Shown one piece after another: positions 1-6,799 of a stretch of 10,578 nucleotides of DNA. A program made the translations under genes and the position numbers. Each line of letters opens with the position of its first letter. Position 1 is the first letter of the stretch. The stretch is from Bacteroidales bacterium. Lineage in GTDB: Bacteria; Bacteroidota; Bacteroidia; Bacteroidales; Muribaculaceae. The stretch is taken from positions 1-10,578 of the forward strand of contig JAAVGX010000081.1 of the NCBI GenBank assembly GCA_014800065.1, read 5' to 3'. The notes below the pieces were generated by a model that saw nothing but the letters and a program-made list of their open reading frames with translations, ran no database searches and was not told where the DNA came from.

Positions 1-172
1 CTTCGGTCTCCTTTTTTATTTTATATTGCCAATTGATAGAGGCTGACACTCATCGGGGGCGCTGCCCCCTGGCCGTTAGGCCTTCCCCCGGAGGATCAAG
101 GAGAATGAGAAATACTCATTCGAAGATTTTGCACTTCGATTTTGAATCTCCGCCCCGAATCGTATATCGCTC
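1..172. other. Intergenic region with palindromes, no gene
   Basis: No credible coding sequence lies here. The region holds a GC-rich palindrome cluster (54-90) and a 7-bp-stem hairpin at 103-121 (gaatgag / ctcattc around aaata). The first 18 bases end in a T-run and could be the right half of a terminator for a gene to the left, but the left half is outside the window. Confidence 0.6.
54..90. repeat. GC-rich nested palindrome
   Basis: gggggc-gct-gccccc (55-69) forms a 6-bp stem with a 3-nt loop. It is followed by ggcc-gtta-ggcc (71-82) and then cccccg, which could pair with cggggg at 54-59 in an alternative fold. The style matches the other 3-nt-loop hairpins in this window's intergenic DNA, so a dispersed REP-like element is likely. 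Function is unknown. Confidence 0.5.
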
Positions 173-658
173 CTACTGAGCCGACATCGCAACCATCTCA
201 TCGTAGGTTGGAAAGTTTTCCAAAAAGCGATAAGAGCCCGTACGATGATCATATCGCACACAATATGTTGACATTCCATTACTTACAGCAAGAAACGGAG
301 CCTCGAACGTAATATTATATCGCGCTATCTGATTGAATACCTCCTGGGTAATCTCAACCGACGGGCGCTTATACTCCACAATCATCAACGGTCTGCGGTC
401 GCGCCCGAACACCACCGTGTCGCTGCGCTTATCCATACGGTTCACCGACAGGCTCACCTCATTGGAAATCAAACCCTCCGGCACCCCCTTATGACCGATT
501 AAAAAAGCATTAAAAGCCTGACGTACATACTCTTCAGGCGTGAGGCACAGCCACTTACGCCGCGAACGGTCGTACACCTCATAGGTATAAACCGACTCCG
601 GCGAGGCCGCCCGAAGGCGTGGTTCGAAGGGCGGTAGATTGAGTTTTGGGAAGGACAT
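173..658 (-). CDS. Stand-alone HsdR_N-domain (PD-(D/E)XK) protein
   Basis: This is a 161-aa protein resembling the N-terminal nuclease domain of type I restriction HsdR subunits, without the helicase part. Visible motifs, numbered from the start used here, are D80 (in RSDTVVF), E95 and K97 (in IVEYK) and a Q110xxxY114 motif (NQIARY); together these form the expected PD-(D/E)XK core plus QxxxY. Short proteins of this kind are, from family knowledge, common in Bacteroidetes and are not by themselves restriction systems. No hsdM or hsdS is in the window. The frame stays open to an ATG at 706, but I prefer the ATG at 656-658 because it gives MSFPKLNLPPFEP, which matches how family members usually begin (short leader then LNLPPF). 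That choice leaves a 74-bp divergent gap to holA. The family call is fairly sure; the biological role is unknown. Confidence 0.8.
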   Translation of the reverse strand: MSFPKLNLPPFEPRLRAASPESVYTYEVYDRSRRKWLCLTPEEYVRQAFNAFLIGHKGVPEGLISNEVSLSVNRMDKRSDTVVFGRDRRPLMIVEYKRPSVEITQEVFNQIARYNITFEAPFLAVSNGMSTYCVRYDHRTGSYRFLENFPTYDEMVAMSAQ

Positions 659-689
659 CGACGATTTTTTTGGTGTATCCGAGAATTTT

Positions 690-705
690 TGCGTAAATTT
701 ACGCA
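690..705. promoter_or_regulatory. Perfect 16-bp palindrome in divergent promoter gap
   Basis: TGCGTAAATTTACGCA is a perfect palindrome in the gap between the HsdR_N gene (start at 658) and holA (start at 733). It contains TAAATTTA (694-701), a 7-of-8 match to the Bacteroidetes -7 box TAnnTTTG. A TTTG at 669-672 lies 21 nt upstream as a possible -33 box for holA. On the minus strand TTTATTTG (721-714) is a 7-of-8 match that could serve the HsdR_N gene. It may be an operator overlapping the holA promoter; this is inference. Confidence 0.4.
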
Positions 706-732
706 TTATTTTTCAAATAAATACCAACACCG

Positions 733-1767
733 ATGGCATCTCTACCCGCCCCAACATTCGAGGGAATAAAAAAAGCACTCGCCGCAAAGGATTACGCTCC
801 TGTCTACATCCTTCACGGCGAAGAGGGTTATTACATCGACGAGTTGGTAAAGGAGTTCGAAAAAATACTCCCCGACCAGGAAAAAGATTTCAACCAGTAC
901 ATCCTATTCGCCCCCGAAGTGGAGCCCACGATGGTGGCCGAGCTGTGTATGCGCGTCCCTATGATGGCCGAGCATCAGGTAGTCATACTCAAGGAATGCC
1001 AGGTGCCGGGGCCTAAAAAACTGGCGCGACTGGCCGCATATGTAGCCGCCCCCAACCCATCCACCATCTTCGTGATGTGTTTCCGAGGCAAAAAGCTCGA
1101 AAGCAAGGAGTTCAAGGACGCAATCAAAAAAGGCAAAGGAATCATCTTCGAATCCCCGAAAATCCAACCCTACAATGCCCCGGCATTCGTGGAGAAATAC
1201 ATCCGGAGCAAAGGCCTCTCCGCCGACCAGAAATCCGTGGCCATGCTGGTGGACTTTGTCGGATCCGACCTCTCGCGCCTCTACAACGAAATCGACAAAC
1301 TCTCCCAACTTCTCCCTCCGAACGCCTCAATTACTCCGGAAGTAATCGAACAGAATATCGGAATCAGCCGCGACTACAACTCCTGGGAACTCACCGACGC
1401 TCTGTGCGACCGCGACGGCAAAAAGGTGTTCCGAATCCTCAACTACATGCGCGCAAATCCCAAAGCGATGCCACTGGTGCTGATCATCGGATCGGTTTTC
1501 AACTTTTTCTCCGACCTCCTCATCGCCTATTACTCCCCAAACCGTTCCAACGCAGGAATTTCCGCCGAATTAGGACTCAAAAATTCCTACGCGCTCGACC
1601 GAATCCGAAAGGGCATGGCAGCCTACAACCCCTACCAACTGGTCGAAATAATCTCCGCCATTCGCGACTTCGATGTCAAAAGCAAAGGAGTGGATAGCCG
1701 TCAGAACGAGTTCATGCTCTTCCACGACCTCATGTTCCACATCCTCACAGCGCGCGGACAAATCTGA
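733..1767 (+). CDS. holA: DNA polymerase III subunit delta
   Basis: This 344-aa protein is the delta subunit of the clamp loader, which opens the beta sliding clamp during replication. The N-terminus has the typical delta pattern PVYILHGEEGYYIDEL (about residues 23-38), an AAA+-like fold in which the Walker A GKT is absent, as expected for delta. The C-terminal part (about 210-340) fits the helical collar domain, with features such as SWELTDAL and a helical run near LVLIIGSVFNFFSDLL. Length matches the family (about 340 aa). It is the first gene of a plus-strand group: the nitroreductase starts 21 nt downstream, and the HsdR_N gene is divergent 74 nt upstream, an arrangement I recall from other Bacteroidetes. 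The start is the ATG at 733; no Shine-Dalgarno is visible, which is normal for this phylum. Confidence 0.93.
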   Translation: MASLPAPTFEGIKKALAAKDYAPVYILHGEEGYYIDELVKEFEKILPDQEKDFNQYILFAPEVEPTMVAELCMRVPMMAEHQVVILKECQVPGPKKLARLAAYVAAPNPSTIFVMCFRGKKLESKEFKDAIKKGKGIIFESPKIQPYNAPAFVEKYIRSKGLSADQKSVAMLVDFVGSDLSRLYNEIDKLSQLLPPNASITPEVIEQNIGISRDYNSWELTDALCDRDGKKVFRILNYMRANPKAMPLVLIIGSVFNFFSDLLIAYYSPNRSNAGISAELGLKNSYALDRIRKGMAAYNPYQLVEIISAIRDFDVKSKGVDSRQNEFMLFHDLMFHILTARGQI

Positions 1768-1788
1768 TTTACACATTAATATTATAAT

Positions 1789-2298
1789 ATGAACTTTCTC
1801 GACCTCTGCACCACCCGGCGCTCATGCCGCGGATACGACTCTCGACCCATCGAGCCCGAGAAACTCGACTACATCCTCCAATGCGCTCGCCTGGCACCAT
1901 CGGCGACCAATCGCCAGCCTTGGCACCTCTATGTGGTGACAAGTCCCGAAGCCCGCGCAGCCGTCACCTCGGCCTACGACCGCCCATGGTTCGCCGACGC
2001 TCCCTGCTACATCGTGGTATGCTCCGAACCCGAAGCCGCCTGGACACGCGAGTTCGACAACCATAACCACGCCGACATCGACGCGGCCATTATTGCCGAG
2101 CACATCACCCTCGCCGCCACCGAAGCCGGACTCGGCTCCTGCTGGGTATGCAATTTTGACCCCAAAACACTGCGCACAGCCATCAACATTCCGCAAAACC
2201 TGCAACCGGTAGCCATTTTCCCCATCGGCTACCAAGCTCCGCACACACCACGAAACACCACACGAAAACCTATAGACCAAATTGTAACTCACATCTAA
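1789..2298 (+). CDS. Nitroreductase-family FMN oxidoreductase
   Basis: This 169-aa protein belongs to the small nitroreductase family, usually homodimeric FMN enzymes that use NAD(P)H to reduce nitro compounds or quinones; the natural substrate is usually unknown. Family marks are TTRRSCRGYDSRPI (residues 8-21, the Arg/Ser cluster that contacts FMN phosphate), SATNRQPWHLYVV (38-50, FMN contact), and the helix AEHITLAATEAGLGSCWVC (103-121), ending in FPIGYQA (144-150). The length is at the short end of the family but is typical of Bacteroidales members. It follows holA by 21 nt and precedes the lipoprotein gene by 13 nt, so co-transcription is likely. The gene has no functional link to holA that I can see; the grouping may be positional. 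Confidence 0.88.
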   Translation: MNFLDLCTTRRSCRGYDSRPIEPEKLDYILQCARLAPSATNRQPWHLYVVTSPEARAAVTSAYDRPWFADAPCYIVVCSEPEAAWTREFDNHNHADIDAAIIAEHITLAATEAGLGSCWVCNFDPKTLRTAINIPQNLQPVAIFPIGYQAPHTPRNTTRKPIDQIVTHI

Positions 2299-2311
2299 AC
2301 AAATAAATAAA

Positions 2312-2914
2312 ATGAAAATCAAGTCATTGCTCATGGCTCTGGTAGCCATCATGGCAGTAGGAATCGTTTCCTGCACCAAAACTCAGACCACAGAATGCAC
2401 CGACGCATGCTGCGACAAAACCATCACCGTAGACTCCCTCATGGCCAACGCCGAAAAGCTCGTAGGCGACACCGTCACCGTTGAAGGCGTTTGCTCTCAC
2501 CTGTGCAGCCACGGCGGACGCAAGGCATTCATCATGGGTGCCGACTCTACCCTCCTCCGCTGCGAAGCTACCGCCGAAATGGGTGGCGCATTCAGCCCCG
2601 AATGCGTAGGCAAAACACTCAAGGTCACCGGCGTGGTTTGCGAACAGCGCATCGACGAAGAAGCAGTAAAAGCTATGGAAGCCCGCTACGCCGAAGCTTC
2701 CAAGGCTGAACAGACCCACGAAGCCTGCGACACCGAAAAGAAAGCAGCCGGCCAGGCCGACATCGCCACTTTTGAAGGTCGTATGGCCGACTACCGTGAG
2801 AAAATCGCCAAGCGCAACGAAGCCGAAGGCAAAGCATACCTCTCGTTCTACTATCTTAACGCTACATCCTACGAAGTAGAACAACCCGCTGAAGAAGCTG
2901 AAGAAGCTGAATAA
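2312..2914 (+). CDS. Cys/His-rich OB-fold-like lipoprotein
   Basis: This 200-aa protein has an SPII signal peptide (MKIKSLLMALVAIMAVG) and a lipobox ending at Cys21 (VSC). No acidic run follows the lipidated Cys, so I expect a periplasm-facing lipoprotein. The core, about residues 50-110 (VGDTVTVEGVC... to GKTLKVTGVVC), looks like a small OB-fold (tRNA_anti-like) domain. The mature chain is unusually rich in Cys (29, 33, 34, 61, 65, 84, 98, 110, 139) with a striking C61-S-H63-L-C65-S-H67 motif, suggesting metal binding, a redox role or disulfides (inference). A helical, charged region follows at 113-175. The C-terminus is an AEEAEEAE tail encoded by a 9-bp direct repeat (gctgaagaa, 2888-2911). 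It is last in the holA operon, 13 nt after the nitroreductase. Specific function is not recognised. Confidence 0.8.
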   Translation: MKIKSLLMALVAIMAVGIVSCTKTQTTECTDACCDKTITVDSLMANAEKLVGDTVTVEGVCSHLCSHGGRKAFIMGADSTLLRCEATAEMGGAFSPECVGKTLKVTGVVCEQRIDEEAVKAMEARYAEASKAEQTHEACDTEKKAAGQADIATFEGRMADYREKIAKRNEAEGKAYLSFYYLNATSYEVEQPAEEAEEAE

Positions 2915-2916
2915 TT

Positions 2917-2974
2917 TTTATCCGCACGCCAAAACTCTGTATATCAGCAGTTAACGGCGTGCGGATAAATTTTT
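2917..2974 (+). terminator. Hairpin terminator of the holA operon
   Basis: tttatccgcacgcc (2917-2930) pairs perfectly with ggcgtgcggataaa (2956-2969) over 14 bp, with a 25-nt loop, followed by a T-run (2970-2974). It starts 2 nt after the lipoprotein stop. The long loop is less typical, but stem and T-run support intrinsic termination. The A/T edges could also work for the opposite strand. Confidence 0.75.
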
Positions 2975-3007
2975 CTTCAAGAAAAACGAAAAAAAGTTCC
3001 TCAAAAA

Positions 3008-3039
3008 TTTGCACAATTAAAAAATAAGCCCTAACTTTG
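3008..3039 (+). promoter_or_regulatory. Bacteroidetes-type promoter for tRNA-Val
   Basis: A -33 TTTG box (3008-3011) and a perfect -7 TAnnTTTG box (TAACTTTG, 3032-3039) are separated by 20 nt. This fits the primary sigma factor consensus of Bacteroidetes. Transcription would start near 3045, about 15 nt before the tRNA. Confidence 0.75.
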
Positions 3040-3059
3040 CATCGCTTTTAGAACGAAAC

Positions 3060-3134
3060 GGGCGTTTAGCTCAGCTGGTTTAGAGCATCTGCCTTACAAG
3101 CAGAGGGTCGGGGGTTCGAATCCCTCAACGCCCA
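3060..3134 (+). tRNA. tRNA-Val (anticodon TAC)
   Basis: A full cloverleaf is present: acceptor gggcgtt (3060-3066) pairs with aacgccc (3127-3133), discriminator A at 3134. The anticodon stem is tctgc/gcaga with loop cttacaa, giving anticodon TAC (reads GTA, valine), and the T-loop is ggttcgaatcc. CCA is not encoded, as usual in this phylum, so it must be added after transcription. It is a single-gene unit with its own promoter and terminator. Confidence 0.95.
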
Positions 3135-3135
3135 C

Positions 3136-3162
3136 AAAGCCGACTACAAAGTCGGCTTTTTT
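3136..3162 (+). terminator. Intrinsic terminator after tRNA-Val
   Basis: aaagccgac (3136-3144) pairs with gtcggcttt (3151-3159) around a 6-nt loop, followed directly by T's to 3162. It begins 2 nt after the tRNA. Confidence 0.88.
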
Positions 3163-3420
3163 CGTATATAAACTATGGAAACTTGTAGGGACATCGCTTT
3201 GCGATGTATCAATATAAACTATGGAACGCAAGAGCTCCCGCTCTTGCACGTCCCGGAGCCCCCAAAAGCCCCGGAGGGGCGCCATAGAGCCTCGAAGAGG
3301 CGATATCGTGATTGCGCCACCCCCGCAAAAAATCGAGATTAATCCCGATAAATCCCCAAAAAAGAAGCCATAAAGCGCAAGCTCCACCCGAGCCCTCTGA
3401 TAAAAAGCCTCCTCCAACCA
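3163..3420. repeat. Intergenic region with short hairpins and a 15-bp direct repeat
   Basis: No real gene is here. The 15-mer atataaactatggaa occurs at 3166-3180 and 3212-3226, each followed by a different hairpin: acatcgc-ttt-gcgatgt (3191-3207) and gcaagagc-tccc-gctcttgc (3228-3247). Then come gcccc-gga-ggggc (3268-3280) and gcctc-gaa-gaggc (3289-3301), each followed by a similar gcSat-a phrase. The layout looks like successive insertions of small REP-like palindromes. Bases 3310-3420 show nothing recognisable. Confidence 0.55.
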
Positions 3421-3461
3421 CAAAAACGAGCCCCGGCCCGAAGCAAACACTTCGAGCCGGG
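3421..3461 (-). terminator. Terminator of the lipoprotein/DUF5723 operon
   Basis: On the minus strand cccggctcgaag (3461-3450) pairs with cttcgggccggg (3443-3432) in a 12-bp stem with one G-T pair and a 6-nt loop, followed by gctcgttttt. It lies about 20 nt beyond the stop codon of the minus-strand gene that ends at 3482. Confidence 0.72.
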
Positions 3462-3481
3462 CAGTTTTAAAGAAGGAAAGA

Positions 3482-4858
3482 TTAGAATAGGAAATTCATA
3501 CCCAAATTCACAGCGCCATTGCTGCTCAGAGGTATTCCCTGCTTGGCAAGCTTGCCCAACAGATGATCCTGCCCTACAAAGAAATTGAAACCGGTAACGT
3601 GCAGATTCAGCATCCAGCCGAATTCAAATCCATAGGTACCCTCAGCAACACTGGCTGCAATATTGAACACCTTGCAAGGCGCAAAATTGCCCGACAAGCG
3701 GAACGTAGTATAGCTGTACGGACCCGCAATATAGGTGGTATTCAGCAAGCCGAACGAAAGTCGCTTATCCGTCTGCACAACATACTTCGCACCCACATTC
3801 ATCGTGGCGTGCAGCATCCGTGCCTTGGCACCGGTATCGCCAATCGGATTGAGCTCGTACAGCGCGGTAAGGTCATCGCGCATCCTATCCCACTCTTTGC
3901 TGAAACTGTTGGAGGCATCTCCATCAGGATTGAACACATACCCGTTTGAATCGAACGACTGCCGACCATTGGTCGAAGCAAGCACATTGTTATTCCAATT
4001 AATGAAACCCAAGTCAAGCACGGCAGCGCTGAACTCAAGTCCAGGGCAGAAATTAGGCTTGTAAGTAGCGCCCAGGTCGAATGCCACACCGAAACCATTG
4101 ATACCGGCGCCATCCACATTGCCACCGCTCACATACCTGTGCCCGGTGTTCTCATTCACCTTCTCATCATAGCTGAAGCCCTTCACATTCACGTTTACGT
4201 CACCTTCCGATACAATACGCCACGCATCCTGTCCCAGCTCAAGATAGGCCTCGTCGAGCCGCACATCGGCCGCCCCGGCACCCACCAGGAATTTCAGGGC
4301 ACCGCCCACACGCCACTCCGGAGTGATGTCGTGCGAATGGCCCAAGGCCACCTCAGCATAACCCACTGCATTGGCGCGTACATCGGTGATATCGTAAGTA
4401 TCATTGGTCACACCCTCCTTCAGGAGCGAGAATATCGACTTTGGCAAATGAGCATTCACACTTGCACGAGCATTGATACTCACGGTGTTATATCCCTTGA
4501 AAGCCTTGAAACCGGCCGTCAGGATATTCAGCTTCACATCTGCACCCACACGGTTTACATTGCTCAGACCTCCCAGAAATTGATTGGCATCAATGGCCGG
4601 ATTCATAAACGTGGTCGTACGTCCGTTCACATTATAAAGCACCGACTTCATATGCAGATTTCCCTGCATATTCACGTTCACATTCGCCAGCGCAGGCATT
4701 CCCACAAAATTCTTTGTGTTTCCGAGGGCCGGATTCATCTGGTAGCGATAGGTATAATCGTCCAGAAAGTAAGCGGTCTGTGTGTTCTGAGCCGATGCCA
4801 CGAAGCTCGCTGCTGTCAGCGCCGCTATGGTAATATAGTTCTTTATGATTGATTTCAT
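3482..4858 (-). CDS. DUF5723-like outer-membrane beta-barrel protein
   Basis: This 458-aa protein begins with an SPI signal peptide (MKSIIKNYITIAALTAASFVASA, cleavage before Q24). The mature N-terminus has the pattern YQMNPALGNTKNFVGMPALANVNV, typical as I recall of the DUF5723 family in Bacteroidetes, whose members are probable outer-membrane beta-barrels. The rest is rich in alternating, glycine- and aromatic-containing strands (for example LSFGLLNTTYIAGPYSYTTFRLSG), and the chain ends in Phe (NLGMNFLF), the usual barrel-assembly signal. The frame is open to a GTG at 4906, but the signal peptide fixes the start at the ATG 4856-4858. It follows the large lipoprotein gene by 51 nt with no internal promoter motif, so the two are probably co-transcribed and may form an envelope complex. 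Biochemical role is unknown. Confidence 0.78.
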   Translation of the reverse strand: MKSIIKNYITIAALTAASFVASAQNTQTAYFLDDYTYRYQMNPALGNTKNFVGMPALANVNVNMQGNLHMKSVLYNVNGRTTTFMNPAIDANQFLGGLSNVNRVGADVKLNILTAGFKAFKGYNTVSINARASVNAHLPKSIFSLLKEGVTNDTYDITDVRANAVGYAEVALGHSHDITPEWRVGGALKFLVGAGAADVRLDEAYLELGQDAWRIVSEGDVNVNVKGFSYDEKVNENTGHRYVSGGNVDGAGINGFGVAFDLGATYKPNFCPGLEFSAAVLDLGFINWNNNVLASTNGRQSFDSNGYVFNPDGDASNSFSKEWDRMRDDLTALYELNPIGDTGAKARMLHATMNVGAKYVVQTDKRLSFGLLNTTYIAGPYSYTTFRLSGNFAPCKVFNIAASVAEGTYGFEFGWMLNLHVTGFNFFVGQDHLLGKLAKQGIPLSSNGAVNLGMNFLF

Positions 4859-4909
4859 TGAAGTTTCCTGTGATAGTTGAATTGTGTTCTGATTTCCGGG
4901 TCGCACTTA

Positions 4910-6661
4910 TCAGAGTTCATCCTCGTAGTAGCCCGACACCTTGGCGCGGATATTCTTCAGCACCAGACCCATTTCAGGCGCTAATACATCCTTCGCATTA
5001 TCCGATTTCACTTCTGCAGTAAAGCGGATGCCGTCAAGACGAGTTATCTCGCCAGTGGTCTTTAGCGTAACGGCCAAATTCTGAGCGCCTGCAGGAATAT
5101 GCGCGCCTGTAATCTCCACATTTCCAATCTGATTACCCTCAACATCAATGGCATAGCCCGTAAGCTCAACACCAAGCGGGAGGTCGGAAGTCACTTCCAA
5201 TGAAACACTCAGCGAGCTGATAACCATCTTATCCAAGGTCTCCGAGCTCCAGCCATCCTCTGTATCGGTATACACGATGGTCGAACCGGCTTCCAGAGCC
5301 AACGGAGCAAAGAAAGTATACCGGCCCTCGACCGAACCCAAATTCTCTCCCAGCTTGAAATCCTTCACATGCTGAACGGGCAGTTGAGGCTCGATCATCT
5401 CGATGCTCAGGCTCGTGGGCAAACCATTACCGCTCAACACATTACTCAGCGAGGTGTAGGCCACATGAGTTGCCGAGGCATAGCCGGGATATGGCTTGGC
5501 GGGAACAGAAGGCGACAGGCAGAAACTATACTCAAGCTCCCCGGCATTGCCCGGAATGGTAAAATAGCCCGGCGCATCCAAGCCGAAAGTCTTAGAGGCC
5601 TCATCGGCACGATTAGCCGTAATTTCAAGACCGGTAGTTGCATACACACCGTAGGCACTCATCGGATTTGTCACCTTCAGATATATCTGAGGATTAGTAA
5701 GTACAATATTCGTCCCTTCCTGGGTCAAAACGTCGGGAAGATCGCTGAGGTCAATATCGGAGAAAGCCGATACATCCATCGTGTAATAAATCTCGCCCGA
5801 GAAGGTATCCACATCAATATCAGTCATCACATAGGCTGCATCAAGACTCATCATCGAGGGCAACACTGTAGAACCGCCGCCCACAAGGTCGCTCTCAACA
5901 ATCTCAAGCTCAGCCGATTTCAGATATACTTCACCATCGAATGTCATTTTATGAACATCGTCCGCAACGCTATAAGTGAGCGCACCGCCCTCCGAACTAA
6001 TCGAAGCCACATCGAAATTCACCTTCAGCGTGTGGCCGGTGCCCTGAAGATCAGCTGCGGTATAAACACCCGTTGCAGCATCGTAGACACCCTCGTTCGA
6101 GATCAAAGTCAAGCCCTTAGGCATCTGCATCTGGAAGTTCTTAAGCCGAAAAGTTTTCAGTTTGCCCTCAAAACCACCAAGCGTAAGCTCCATTTCAAGA
6201 GTAAAACGAGTTCCCACGCTGCTCACCGACACTATCGAACTGCTCACCGAGCCATCCTCGGCATGGATAGTGGTCGGGTCGGTCAGAAGGTCTACCCTGA
6301 GCACCCCTCCGGGAATCCGGTCAAACTGGCCGCCGCCTCCGGCGATGGCAATCGCGTTCGATGTAGGGTTAATGGCAGGCGCTCCAAGGTGAGCTGACGC
6401 AACCTCTACGCCCTCGCTGGTGAAAGTTCCATCCTCGACTACGGCATACTCCCCGTTGACCTCCTGAATTCTATCGCCTTCTTTCAGGTCGAAGACACTG
6501 CTCAAGGTCACCTCGTCGATATTTACAGGTACTACGAGGTCGCGTACTTCTACACGCACAGTAGTATCAATGTCGGACAGGTCGTATTTGTCATCGATAC
6601 ACGACACCGTGGTTAGTGCCAATGCAAACACGCCCACCCATGCACAATTTGTTATTCGCAT
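4910..6661 (-). CDS. Large lipoprotein, probably surface-exposed, unknown function
   Basis: This 583-aa protein has an SPII signal (MRITNCAWVGVFALALTTVS) with lipidated Cys21. The residues after it, IDDKYDLSDID, are strongly acidic, which resembles the lipoprotein export signal that sends Bacteroidetes lipoproteins to the cell surface (inference). The mature chain is almost all predicted beta-structure, with repeated phrases of the type 'ELEI/VSLEV..LPxGVxL' and many short Gly/Asn turns, suggesting several beta-sandwich domains. Cysteine is nearly absent and I see no catalytic motif. It is the first gene of a two-gene unit with the DUF5723-like barrel downstream; lipoprotein-barrel pairs in this phylum often act together in the outer membrane. 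I do not recognise a named family. Confidence 0.72.
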   Translation of the reverse strand: MRITNCAWVGVFALALTTVSCIDDKYDLSDIDTTVRVEVRDLVVPVNIDEVTLSSVFDLKEGDRIQEVNGEYAVVEDGTFTSEGVEVASAHLGAPAINPTSNAIAIAGGGGQFDRIPGGVLRVDLLTDPTTIHAEDGSVSSSIVSVSSVGTRFTLEMELTLGGFEGKLKTFRLKNFQMQMPKGLTLISNEGVYDAATGVYTAADLQGTGHTLKVNFDVASISSEGGALTYSVADDVHKMTFDGEVYLKSAELEIVESDLVGGGSTVLPSMMSLDAAYVMTDIDVDTFSGEIYYTMDVSAFSDIDLSDLPDVLTQEGTNIVLTNPQIYLKVTNPMSAYGVYATTGLEITANRADEASKTFGLDAPGYFTIPGNAGELEYSFCLSPSVPAKPYPGYASATHVAYTSLSNVLSGNGLPTSLSIEMIEPQLPVQHVKDFKLGENLGSVEGRYTFFAPLALEAGSTIVYTDTEDGWSSETLDKMVISSLSVSLEVTSDLPLGVELTGYAIDVEGNQIGNVEITGAHIPAGAQNLAVTLKTTGEITRLDGIRFTAEVKSDNAKDVLAPEMGLVLKNIRAKVSGYYEDEL

Positions 6662-6714
6662 AATTTAGGTGATAATAATGTTAATTTGATTCGTGTAAGA
6701 TTTCTTATAGGTTG

Positions 6715-6722
6715 CAAAAGTA
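6715..6722 (-). promoter_or_regulatory. -7 box for the large lipoprotein gene
   Basis: On the minus strand TACTTTTG is a perfect TAnnTTTG -7 box, giving a leader of about 45 nt before the ATG at 6661. The expected -33 TTTG at about 20 nt is not seen; that stretch is T-rich instead. Confidence 0.55.
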
Positions 6723-6799
6723 GTGATTTTAGGTTAAAATAAAAAATCCGACAAAAAAAATTCTCCGCCGCACATTCCTTTCTAATCACGGCTCATTCA

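Noticed and set aside
1..18. Terminator at the left edge
   Set aside because: Only the possible right arm and T-run are inside the window, so the hairpin cannot be shown.
659..706. Upstream ATG start for the HsdR_N-domain gene
   Set aside because: It adds 16 residues unlike family N-termini and runs through the palindrome; the internal ATG matches how family members begin.
3060..3134. tRNA-Val as an integration site of a mobile island
   Set aside because: No integrase gene and no second copy of the tRNA 3' end is present in the window; a normal terminator follows the tRNA directly.
3094..3450. Minus-strand open frame of 118 codons across the tRNA
   Set aside because: Its end reads GFEPPT, the well-known false peptide made by translating the complement of a tRNA T-arm; the rest is palindromic intergenic DNA.
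4859..4906. Upstream GTG start for the DUF5723-like gene
   Set aside because: It would put 16 polar residues before a clear signal peptide; the ATG at 4856-4858 gives a normal signal sequence.
5369..6397. Long plus-strand open frames opposite the large lipoprotein and opposite pyrG (7422-8483)
   Set aside because: They lack recognisable domains and lie fully antisense to well-supported genes, so they are codon-bias shadows.
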